The notes under the pieces were generated by a model. The model had not been told where the DNA came from and searched no databases. It was given only the letters and a program-made list of their open reading frames with translations. The position numbers and the translations under genes are program-made. From assembly GCA_044221135.1 (NCBI GenBank), contig JBGAPT010000052.1, positions 1 through 13,755 on the forward strand: 13,755 nt of DNA, written 5' to 3'. The first letter of the stretch is position 1, and the number at the start of each line of letters is the position of its first letter. The stretch is from UBA4722 sp044221135 (lineage in GTDB: Bacteria; Pseudomonadota; Gammaproteobacteria; DSM-16500). Shown one piece after another: positions 1 through 5,273 of this stretch.

Positions 1-82
1 GTACAATAAAAGTTAAATGCACACGAAATAATGCAGATTAAGAGATTAGTCATGATGGGTCCCCGCCTTCGCGGGGATGACA
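1..82. repeat. Right part of a palindrome-ended dispersed repeat, cut by the window start
   Basis: This stretch aligns by eye with the second half of the element at 8824-8960. Both run from a GTACA(T)AAAA segment through ATGCAGA and a GAGAT-AGTCAT segment into a terminal palindrome. Here the terminal palindrome is 57-82 (GGTCCCCGCC, then TTC, then GCGGGGATGACA), diverged at several bases from the copies near 8.6-9.0 kb. The left half lies outside the window. It has no coding capacity. Confidence 0.7.
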
Positions 83-145
83 TAAGGGAGCGTGGGGATG
101 ACATAAGGGAGCGCGGGGATGACATAAGGGAGCGCGGGGATGACA
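73..145. repeat. 21-bp tandem repeat array (three full units plus a partial)
   Basis: Units of 21 bp start at 73, 94, 115 and 136, each opening GGGGATGACATAAGGGAGCG. The first three are nearly identical, differing at the last base (T, C, C), and the fourth stops after GGGGATGACA. The first ten bases of the unit are the outer end of the palindrome at 57-82, so the array appears to have grown from the edge of that element by slippage. The units are contiguous with no spacers. Confidence 0.85.
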
Positions 146-214
146 GATGGTAGCAAATTTCGCGGGGATGCCTTAGCTCAATGACGGCTTGAACTGTTAT
201 GACTTTATCTACAT

Positions 215-291
215 GGATGTTACGTTACAACAAGCAGGAAACATCCGCTAACAGAACGTTTCTTTAAATAATAAAGAAACGTTCTGTGCGG
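215..291. terminator. Long hairpin downstream of the HU gene, possible 3' end structure
   Basis: 251-266 (ACAGAACGTTTCTTTA) is the exact reverse complement of 272-287, with a 5-nt loop AATAA. An outer CCGC/GCGG pair (245-248/288-291) extends it. It begins 26 nt beyond the HU stop, where a terminator would be expected. The HU transcript shows no U-run after the stem, so this is not a classical intrinsic terminator and may instead protect the 3' end. A weaker 7-bp repeat (GGATGTT 215-221 / AACATCC 240-246) lies beside it. Confidence 0.45.
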
Positions 292-312
292 AAATATAAA
301 GATTATAAAAGA

Positions 313-702
313 CTAGGCAGTTGCCATTTCTTTTAATTTTCTGAGGGCTTTGATTTTTACCACCTTGTGGGCTGGTTTAGCTTTGAACATCATTTCTTCG
401 CCGGTAAATGGGTTGATACCTTTACGAGCAGGTTTTGCAGGTTTTTTCACAACAGCAATTTTCATCAGACCAGGTAAAGTGAATTTTCCTGGACCGCGTG
501 ATTTAACATGCAGCTCAATAACAGTACCGAACGCATCTAAAACGCCAGCAACATCTTTTTTACCTAGGCAGGTCATGTCCATGATTGCCTTGATAATGCC
601 GCCTTTAGTTAAAGGATCTTTAACTGAAGGCATTTTGGGTTTCATTTGCACTTTTTTTACGGATTTCTTTCCTAATTTGGCGGAAGCCTTTTTTGCAGCC
701 AT
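313..702 (-). CDS. HU-family histone-like DNA-binding protein with lysine-rich N-terminal extension
   Basis: A 129-residue basic protein. Residues 1-30 form an Ala/Lys-rich tail. Residues from about 31 to 127 have the HU/IHF pattern: a helical dimer part (TKGGIIKAIMDMTCLGKKD, then DAFGTVIELHVKSRGPGKF), then the basic beta-arm (VVKKPAKPARKGINPFTGEE) and the C-terminal strands and helix (KALRKLKEM). Canonical HU is about 90 residues, so the extra tail explains the length. HU proteins bend and compact DNA as dimers in the nucleoid; the tail could add non-specific contacts, as in H1-like bacterial proteins (inference). The start is well supported by an AGAGG ribosome site at 710-714, 7 nt upstream. 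It is transcribed alone, divergent from rplM. The exact subfamily is uncertain. Confidence 0.88.
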   Translation of the reverse strand: MAAKKASAKLGKKSVKKVQMKPKMPSVKDPLTKGGIIKAIMDMTCLGKKDVAGVLDAFGTVIELHVKSRGPGKFTLPGLMKIAVVKKPAKPARKGINPFTGEEMMFKAKPAHKVVKIKALRKLKEMATA

Positions 703-830
703 GTTTATTCCTCTTTAAAGTCAAAATGATGCAATGCATACAATATCATATCTTAATAATTATGCGAGTGTTTTTGAAATAAATAGCTTGTTTTTTTTTA
801 TGTACCCTTTAATTACCTTATAAATTCGTC

Positions 831-943
831 TTAATCGTGCCCGCGTGCGTGCCCGTGCCCGCGTGCGGCTTTTCTCTGGGTTTTTAATCAATCATCAAGC
901 AGGCACACTTAAACATCCAAAAAAAGCCGCACACGGGCACGAC
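831..943. repeat. Inverted-repeat element with GC-rich GTGCCCGCGTGCGG ends
   Basis: 855-873 (GTGCCCGCGTGCGGCTTTT) pairs with 922-940 with a single G:T-type mismatch, enclosing about 48 AT-rich bases. The left end also has an internal duplication: CGTGCCCGCGTGCG occurs first at 836-849 and again at 854-867. The GC-rich ends stand out in an otherwise AT-rich gap. A related left end is found at 8086-8105. No protein is encoded, so this is a MITE- or REP-like element. It could also act as a transcript end for HU or as a barrier, but there is no clear U-run. Confidence 0.65.
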
Positions 944-1053
944 TTTGAACTTAATTTTAAGCCAGTTAGAGGGTATGACTCTTTTCTAATAGAGTCAGAC
1001 TGATAGCCTCAATGTAGAGCACATTTTTATTACCGTTTTTTAGCGACAGACCC

Positions 1054-1080
1054 TTGCTTGTTTTTGGGCAATACTATAGA
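1054..1080 (+). promoter_or_regulatory. Possible promoter of rplM-rpsI
   Basis: TTGCTT (1054-1059) and TATAGA (1075-1080) resemble -35 and -10 boxes with a short 15-nt spacer. A start near 1087 would give a leader of about 60 nt before rplM. The match is moderate and the spacer is short, so this is tentative. Confidence 0.35.
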
Positions 1081-1123
1081 ATTCGACATCTTTTGATCTT
1101 GGGGATGTTTTACATTTCGTAAT

Positions 1124-1143
1124 TACTCCCATGGAGTAGGAGT
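1124..1143 (+). promoter_or_regulatory. Leader hairpin overlapping two ribosome-binding-like boxes of rplM
   Basis: TACTCC (1124-1129) pairs perfectly with GGAGTA (1133-1138) across a 3-nt loop. A second GGAGT follows at 1139-1143, 3 nt before the rplM ATG. ACTCC can pair with either GGAGT, so the arrangement could expose or hide the ribosome site. In E. coli L13 is reported to repress its own operon through the leader; a related role here is inference. Confidence 0.35.
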
Positions 1144-1146
1144 CTA

Positions 1147-1538
1147 ATGAAAACTTATAATGCTACAAATGAAACAGCACAGCATGGCTGGTACGTCGTG
1201 GATGCTGCAGGTAAGACACTGGGTCGGTTAGTGAGCCACATAGCAACTCGTTTGCGTGGCAAGCATAAACCTGAATTTACACCCCACGTTGATACGGGGG
1301 ACTTTATTATTGTGATTAATGCGAGTCAGATTAAGGTCACAGGTAAAAAAACGACCGATAAAGTCTACTATCGTTATTAGCCAAACATCCAGAACGTGTG
1401 ATTGAGCTAGCAGTAAAAGGCATGTTACCTAAAAATTCTTTAGGCCGTGCAGTGTATCGTAAGTTAAAGGTGTATGCAGGGTCTGAACATCCGCATACTG
1501 CTCAACAACCTCAAGCACTCGATTTTGATACGGAATAA
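1147..1538 (+). pseudogene. rplM: Large-subunit ribosomal protein L13, disrupted by an internal out-of-frame deletion
   Basis: The first reading frame (1147-1380, 77 residues) is a good L13 N-terminus: KTYNATNETAQHGWYVVDAA, then GKTLGRLVSHIA, RGKHKPEFTPHVDTGD and TGKKTTDKVYYR. It stops at TAG 1378-1380. The C-terminal part continues in another frame from 1377 to 1538 (LAKHPERVIELAVKGMLPK, then SLGRAVYRKLKVYAG, EHPHTAQQPQ). Compared with E. coli L13, the conserved HTGxxGGxK segment and the following stretch, about 16 codons, are missing between YYR and LAKHP; two bases remain, implying a 46-nt loss. L13 is an early-assembly 23S rRNA-binding protein encoded with rpsI, and its gene lies in the normal place here. 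Since it is normally essential, an assembly or sequencing fault, or an intact copy elsewhere, are the main alternatives. Confidence 0.85.
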
Positions 1539-1542
1539 TACT

Positions 1543-1983
1543 ATGGCAGCATCAAAGCAAGAAGTTTATTGTGGTACCGGTCGTCGCAAAACGTCCACAG
1601 CCCGCGTTTATTTGAAAGCAGGCAAAGGAAATATTATGATTAACCAAAATACACTTGACCAATATTTTGGCCGAAAAACAGCACGGATGATTGTACGCCA
1701 ACCTTTGGAAGTGACAAACTTACAAAATAAGTTTGATATTACTGTCACAGTGGCGGGCGGTGGAATTAGCGGGCAAGCAGGTGCTATTCGTCACGGTATT
1801 GCACGCGCATTACTTCAATACGATGAAGGTACCAGCGATAGTGACAGCGATGGTGAAGGTGCTTTATCATTACGTGCAATTTTACGCCAAGCCGGTTTCT
1901 TGACTCGTGATGCGAGACAAGTAGAGCGTAAGAAAGTTGGACGACATAAAGCACGTAAAGGCACACAATACTCCAAGCGTTAA
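1543..1983 (+). CDS. rpsI: Small-subunit ribosomal protein S9 with an acidic insertion
   Basis: A 146-residue S9 that starts 4 nt after the rplM stop. Hallmarks include YCGTGRRKTSTARVYLKAG (9-27), NQNTLDQYFGRKTARMIVRQP (35-54), GGGISGQAGAIRHGIARALL (72-91) and the basic tail FLTRDARQVERKKVGRHKAR ending QYSKR, which reaches towards the P-site tRNA in the 30S subunit. E. coli S9 is 130 residues. The excess is mainly a 13-residue insertion at 96-109 (SDSDSD core with flanking GEG), placed between the conserved YDE and LR...AGF. A longer in-frame start at 1474 is rejected because it would overlap the L13 tail and add non-homologous residues. A weak CGGAA ribosome site (1531-1535) lies before ATG 1543. 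Confidence 0.95.
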   Translation: MAASKQEVYCGTGRRKTSTARVYLKAGKGNIMINQNTLDQYFGRKTARMIVRQPLEVTNLQNKFDITVTVAGGGISGQAGAIRHGIARALLQYDEGTSDSDSDGEGALSLRAILRQAGFLTRDARQVERKKVGRHKARKGTQYSKR

Positions 1984-1998
1984 GCCATATCCTATGGC
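1984..1998 (+). terminator. Small hairpin directly after the rpsI stop
   Basis: GCCATA (1984-1989) pairs with TATGGC (1993-1998) over a 3-nt loop, beginning at the first base after the rpsI stop. Only a loose pyrimidine stretch (CTCTTT, 2005-2010) follows, so function as a terminator is uncertain. Confidence 0.3.
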
Positions 1999-2042
1999 AT
2001 GCTGCTCTTTGAGCTGGATGTAATAGGCACATGATCTTCAGT

Positions 2043-2116
2043 TGGGGGATCGTCTAGTGGTAGGACAACGGACTCTGACTCCGTTTACCTAGGTTCGAAT
2101 CCTAGTCCCCCAGCCA
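2043..2116 (+). tRNA. tRNA-Gln (anticodon CUG)
   Basis: A complete cloverleaf. The acceptor stem TGGGGGA (2043-2049) pairs perfectly with TCCCCCA (2106-2112). The anticodon stem ACGGA/TCCGT encloses the loop CTCTGAC with anticodon CTG, reading CAG. The T arm is CCTAG-GTTCGAAT-CCTAG. Discriminator G2113 is followed by an encoded CCA (2114-2116). It sits between rpsI and sspA, where related bacteria carry petABC. Confidence 0.96.
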
Positions 2117-2119
2117 GCC

Positions 2120-2200
2120 TATACTCATAGCATCTGAGTTTTGGTTAAAGATCGATAAAGGGCGCGCGATTCAATATCTAACACAGATACTACGAGTATA
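2120..2200. repeat. Imperfect 19-bp inverted repeat between tRNA-Gln and sspA
   Basis: 2120-2138 (TATACTCATAGCATCTGAG) is nearly the reverse complement of 2182-2200, matching at 16 of 19 positions, with 43 bases between. It begins 3 nt after the tRNA CCA. It might form the end of the tRNA transcript or a leader structure for sspA. A TATAAA at 2197-2202 could be an sspA -10 box, but no convincing -35 is visible. Confidence 0.5.
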
Positions 2201-2245
2201 AAGGGCTATTCTAACTATATATGTATATATGAGGGGGGTGCTCGG

Positions 2246-2899
2246 ATGGCAATAGTAGCTAATAGACGATCAATCATGACATTGTATTCAGGGTCGATGG
2301 ATATTTATAGTCATCGAGTCAGGATAGTGTTAGCTGAAAAAGGTGTTTCTGTCGAAGTCATTAATACGGATGTAGGTGATAAAGATAAGCTGGAAGATTT
2401 GCTTGAACTGAATCCTTATGGTACTGCTCCTACTTTAGTTGACCGTGAGTTGGTGTTGTATGATGCTAATATTATCATGGAATATTTAGATGAGCGTTTT
2501 CCACATCCTCCTTTGATGCCTGTTTATCCTGTGGCTAGAGCTAAATCTCGTTTAATGATCTACCGTATTGATCGTGAATGGGGTGCGCTAGTTCGCAAAA
2601 TTGAAAGCGGTAAGCCGGCTGAAGTTCAAGCTGCCAGTAAAGAGTTGCGTAATTATATTATTAAGCTTGCGCCTGTATTTAATAGCGCTGCTTATTTTCT
2701 CAATGAAGATTTTTCACTGGTTGATTGTTGTATTGCGCCAATTTTATGGCGTTTGCCTATGTGGGGTATTCCGTTACCTCCAGAAGCAAAAGCAATTAGT
2801 AAATACGCTGAGCGTATTTTTGCGCGTGATTCATTTCAGGCAAGTTTAACAGAAGCTGAACAAGATTTAGGAAGAGTTGAAAAAACCGAGGTTGTTTAA
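2246..2899 (+). CDS. sspA: Stringent starvation protein A, RNA polymerase-associated GST-fold protein
   Basis: A 217-residue protein that is collinear with E. coli SspA (212 residues). The N-terminal thioredoxin-like half carries RSIMTLYSGSMDIYSHRVRI and VLAEKGVSVEVINTD. NPYGTAPTLVDREL (56-69) is the GST glutathione-site region. ERFPHPPLMPVYPVARAKSR includes the PHP surface pocket (P86-H87-P88), known in E. coli SspA to contact RNA polymerase/sigma70. The C-terminal helical half ends with RDSFQASLTEAEQDL. SspA proteins remodel transcription in stationary phase and act in virulence regulation in several pathogens. A strong GAGGGGGG site (2231-2238) supports this start. sspB follows 20 nt downstream, so the two are very probably co-transcribed. 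Confidence 0.96.
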   Translation: MAIVANRRSIMTLYSGSMDIYSHRVRIVLAEKGVSVEVINTDVGDKDKLEDLLELNPYGTAPTLVDRELVLYDANIIMEYLDERFPHPPLMPVYPVARAKSRLMIYRIDREWGALVRKIESGKPAEVQAASKELRNYIIKLAPVFNSAAYFLNEDFSLVDCCIAPILWRLPMWGIPLPPEAKAISKYAERIFARDSFQASLTEAEQDLGRVEKTEVV

Positions 2900-2919
2900 G
2901 CGGAAAAGAAGGAGTTTTT

Positions 2920-3333
2920 ATGTTATCAAATAAGCCTTATTTAATTCGTGCTTTTTATCAGTGGATTATTGATAGTGCATGCACACCTTATATAGTTATT
3001 AATGCTAGTTTTCCACGTTGCCGGGTCCCTATGGAGCATGTTGAAAATGGGGAAATTACTTTAAATATTTCACCGATAGCTGTTCGTGATTTGAATATTA
3101 CTAACGATTTACTTGAATTTAAAGCTTCGTTTTCAGGTACCGTTCATCTTATTTCAGCACCTATCAAGGCGGTCTTGGCGATTTATGCAAATGAAAATCA
3201 GCAAGGCATGTTTTTTGATTATGAAGATATGCTGGATGATGAAGGTGAAGGAACACAAAGTGAAATTCCTGTAATACAACAGGGTGACAAAGGTCAGCAG
3301 AAGAGCCGATCGCATTTGAAATTGGTTGAATGA
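2920..3333 (+). CDS. sspB: Stringent starvation protein B, ClpXP protease specificity adaptor
   Basis: A 137-residue SspB. The folded substrate-binding part (1-105) contains KPYLIRAFYQWIIDSACTPY, then VPMEHVENGEITLNISPIAV and APIKAVLAIYANENQQGMFF, which in the family bind ssrA-tagged peptides. A flexible acidic linker (DYEDMLDDEGEGTQSE...) leads to a basic/hydrophobic tail ending SHLKLVE. That tail corresponds to the ClpX-docking XB motif of E. coli SspB (ALRVVK). The linker is shorter than in E. coli (165 residues in total). An AAGGAG ribosome site (2909-2914) lies 5 nt before the ATG. The role is to deliver ribosome-rescue-tagged proteins to ClpXP in the cytoplasm. Confidence 0.95.
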   Translation: MLSNKPYLIRAFYQWIIDSACTPYIVINASFPRCRVPMEHVENGEITLNISPIAVRDLNITNDLLEFKASFSGTVHLISAPIKAVLAIYANENQQGMFFDYEDMLDDEGEGTQSEIPVIQQGDKGQQKSRSHLKLVE

Positions 3334-3339
3334 TATATC

Positions 3340-3391
3340 CTACTTTACAAAACCCTTTATCGTGTCTTCGATAAGAAGCTTTGAAAGGTAG
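3340..3391. terminator. Stem-loop between the convergent sspB and lipoprotein genes
   Basis: 3340-3351 (CTACTTTACAAA) pairs with 3380-3391 (TTTGAAAGGTAG) at 11 of 12 positions, counting one G:U. An inner hairpin TTATCG/CGATAA (3357-3362/3369-3374) is nested within it. It fills most of the 86-nt gap between two converging stops, the right place for a bidirectional terminator. No strong T-run flanks it on either side. Confidence 0.4.
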
Positions 3392-3419
3392 ATAGGGCTG
3401 AGCTATTGCGGTGTTTTAT

Positions 3420-3995
3420 TTATTGTTTATAAATCCGCAGATAAGAAAATATCTTCACCACGCTTTGTACGCCATCCGTTTCTCTTGCCACATCAACAGC
3501 TATTTCAGCTTGTTTTGGTTGTACTATTCCCATTAAATAAACGATACCATTTTCAGTGACTACTTTTATTTGTGTTGGGTCTGCTTCATTAATTGCAATG
3601 AGTTGTGATTTAATTTTAGCAGTAATCCAGCCATCACTGGCGCGTGTTAAAGCAGAACTAGGATTTGCTATTTCAAGATAATTATAAATTGTTCTATCAC
3701 CTACTTCTTTTCGTATAATTCTTTCTATCTCTTGTTTTTGTTCTTTATTGATCACTTGTCCGGCTAATAAAACTGAATCATTAAAGGTGGCTATTGTGAT
3801 ATGGGTCTCTTTAAAAGTATTACCATAGGTATCAATAGCATGATATGCCTGCATCGTTGTGTAGTTATCATCTATGTTTTTTTGAATGCTATGCCGATTA
3901 TAAACAACTTGGGCGCCTGAGACAGCGGCATTGACGCATGCAGCAAGCATGCAATTCAGTCCTATTATTGCAATGAGTTTGAGATAAAAATGCAT
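3420..3995 (-). CDS. DolP-like lipoprotein with two BON domains (second paralogue)
   Basis: A 191-residue protein from the chosen start. It opens with a lipoprotein signal (hydrophobic LKLIAIIGLNCM, lipobox LAAC, Cys20). BON domain 1 spans about 36-110 and BON domain 2 about 118-187, with the closing pattern TENGIVYLMGIV...VDVARETDGVQSVVKIF. It keeps the SDxWIT motif at the start of the second BON (W123), which in E. coli DolP (W127) helps bind anionic phospholipid. It is clearly related to the neighbouring gene 4087-4671 but quite diverged. An upstream in-frame ATG at 4064 would put 23 charged residues before the signal, so 3995 is preferred; AAAGGA lies about 9 nt upstream. It is the last gene of the operon. 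A role in outer-membrane maintenance is inferred from the family. Confidence 0.85.
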   Translation of the reverse strand: MHFYLKLIAIIGLNCMLAACVNAAVSGAQVVYNRHSIQKNIDDNYTTMQAYHAIDTYGNTFKETHITIATFNDSVLLAGQVINKEQKQEIERIIRKEVGDRTIYNYLEIANPSSALTRASDGWITAKIKSQLIAINEADPTQIKVVTENGIVYLMGIVQPKQAEIAVDVARETDGVQSVVKIFSYLRIYKQ

Positions 3996-4086
3996 GGTTT
4001 TTAGTCCTTTAAATTTGTTTTGTCGGGTTATTTCTACGAAGGTATTATGATGGGTCCTTGCCATTTTTTAATTTCATGGCCAGCGA

Positions 4087-4671
4087 CTAATTAGTATATT
4101 GAAAAATCTTCATCACCCGTTGTACGCCAGTCACCTGACTTGCAATCGTTGCCGCAATATCTGCCTGCTCCCTGCTGACTATACCCATTAAATAAACGGT
4201 GCCATTTTCAGTAGTGACTTTAATTGTGCCGGACTGCATTCCCTTTGTTGCGAGTAATTGAGTTTTAATTTTTGTAGTAATCCAGGAATCGCTAGCCCGT
4301 ATCATGGAAGAAGTAGGTGCTTTAATGGTGATTTGGTTGTAAATTCGTTTTACATTAGGGACACTATGGACGATTTCTTCTGCTTCTTGGCGCAATTCAG
4401 GCGTAGGGGTTTGGCCAGTTAGCAACACAGTTCGGTTAAAGCAGGAAATTTCAATATGGCTTCCTTTAAAATTGATATCTTCATTAATTTTATTGGCTGC
4501 ATCATGAGTGATTTGATTGTCCATCAAAATACTTTCCAATTTACGATGATCATAGACTACAACCACCGCAGCAGCACCTGCTGCAGCACCGGCAACAAAA
4601 AAACAACCTTGCAATGAAAGAGTGATTGCAATGGTTGAAATGATAAATGTAATGGATAGTATTTTTTTCAT
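4087..4671 (-). CDS. dolP: Outer-membrane lipoprotein DolP (YraP), two BON domains
   Basis: A 194-residue protein with signal peptide and lipobox LQGC (Cys23), followed by an Ala/Gly/Val-rich stretch (FFVAGAAAGAAAVVVVYDHR) typical of DolP. BON1 spans about 43-117 (HIEISCFNRTVLLTGQTPTP) and BON2 about 126-192 (SDSWITTKIKTQLL, then KVTTENGTVYLMGIVSREQA). W130 matches the phospholipid-binding tryptophan of E. coli DolP. E. coli DolP (191 residues) supports outer-membrane integrity through the BAM complex and septal amidase activation. The start overlaps the diaA stop as ATGA (4668-4671), implying translational coupling. The position after diaA matches yraP in E. coli, so this is the orthologue and the gene at 3420-3995 is the extra copy. 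Confidence 0.92.
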   Translation of the reverse strand: MKKILSITFIISTIAITLSLQGCFFVAGAAAGAAAVVVVYDHRKLESILMDNQITHDAANKINEDINFKGSHIEISCFNRTVLLTGQTPTPELRQEAEEIVHSVPNVKRIYNQITIKAPTSSMIRASDSWITTKIKTQLLATKGMQSGTIKVTTENGTVYLMGIVSREQADIAATIASQVTGVQRVMKIFQYTN

Positions 4672-5273
4672 GTAGGAACTTCCTCGTGACCAAATAACAA
4701 ATGATCTACAATATCACATAGACAATGTAAAATGACTAAATGCGTTTCTTGGATACGTGCCGTATCATAAGAAGGAACGCGAATTTCTATATCATGCTCT
4801 TGTAAAATAGCTGCTATTTTACCACCATCTTGCCCTGTTAATGCAATAGCCTGTATATTTCTATCTTGCGCAGCTTTGATGGTGTTTAAGATATTGGCAG
4901 AATTACCGCTGGTAGAAATGGCGAGTAAAATATCACCTGGCTGGCCTAATGCCCGCAATTGCTTTGCAAAGACTTCGCTGTAGTGGGTATCGTTGGCAAT
5001 AGAGGTAATAGTTGCCATATCGGCAGTGAGTGTGATGGCAGGTAAGCTGGGACGCTCATGATTGAAGCGATTGAGCATTTCACTTGAAAAGCGCATTGCA
5101 TCACAAGCAGAGCCACCATTACCGCAGCTCATGATTTTATGACCATCCAATAAGCATTGTAAAAGCTTTTCACTCGCTAGACCTACAGCAGGAAGGAGCA
5201 TGTCGGCCGCGCTGATTTTTGTTTGAATGCTCTCGCTAAAATTATATTTAATACGTTCTATAATATTACTCAT
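4668..5273 (-). CDS. diaA: DiaA-like SIS-domain protein (DnaA initiator-associating; GmhA family)
   Basis: A 201-residue single SIS-domain protein. Sugar-phosphate-binding loops are visible: CGNGGSACDAM (50-60), ISTSGNSANI (119-128) and LTGQDGG (145-151). The protein resembles both E. coli DiaA and phosphoheptose isomerase GmhA. Position between yraN and dolP argues for DiaA, which binds DnaA and promotes ordered assembly at oriC. In GmhA numbering the zinc ligand H61 is Arg here (R61), while Glu65, Gln (Q175) and His (H183) are kept, so isomerase activity is doubtful. The start aligns with E. coli DiaA (ERIKYNFSESIQTKI versus ERIKACFTESIQTQI). It overlaps the yraN stop by 8 nt and lacks a clear ribosome site, suggesting coupling. 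An alternative ATG at 5285 adds 4 residues. Confidence 0.85.
   Translation of the reverse strand: MSNIIERIKYNFSESIQTKISAADMLLPAVGLASEKLLQCLLDGHKIMSCGNGGSACDAMRFSSEMLNRFNHERPSLPAITLTADMATITSIANDTHYSEVFAKQLRALGQPGDILLAISTSGNSANILNTIKAAQDRNIQAIALTGQDGGKIAAILQEHDIEIRVPSYDTARIQETHLVILHCLCDIVDHLLFGHEEVPT

Larger units (their letters stand above)
703..1146. other. Non-coding gap between the divergent HU gene and rplM
   Basis: This 444-bp gap holds the HU ribosome site, the GC-ended inverted repeat (831-943), a 7-bp hairpin at 976-982/991-997 (TGACTCT/AGAGTCA), a candidate rplM promoter (1054-1080) and a short leader hairpin before rplM (1124-1138). I found no plausible reading frame with a ribosome site on either strand. 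Confidence 0.6.

Noticed and set aside
73..145. CRISPR array
   Set aside because: The 21-bp units are contiguous with no unique spacers, and no cas genes are present.
350..718. Plus-strand open frame of 122 codons opposite the HU gene
   Set aside because: Antisense shadow of a clearly conserved DNA-binding protein with a good ribosome site.
1378..1380. Programmed frameshift or translational bypass joining the two L13 frames
   Set aside because: The conserved middle codons are missing from the DNA, so no decoding event could restore the protein.
1474..1542. N-terminal extension of S9 by 23 codons
   Set aside because: It overlaps the L13 C-terminal coding sequence in another frame, and S9 homology starts at ATG 1543.
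1784..2032. Minus-strand 82-codon frame over the end of rpsI
   Set aside because: Antisense to the conserved S9 C-terminus; no support.
2601..2849. Plus-strand 82-codon frame inside sspA
   Set aside because: Out-of-frame shadow of a complete, well-matched SspA.
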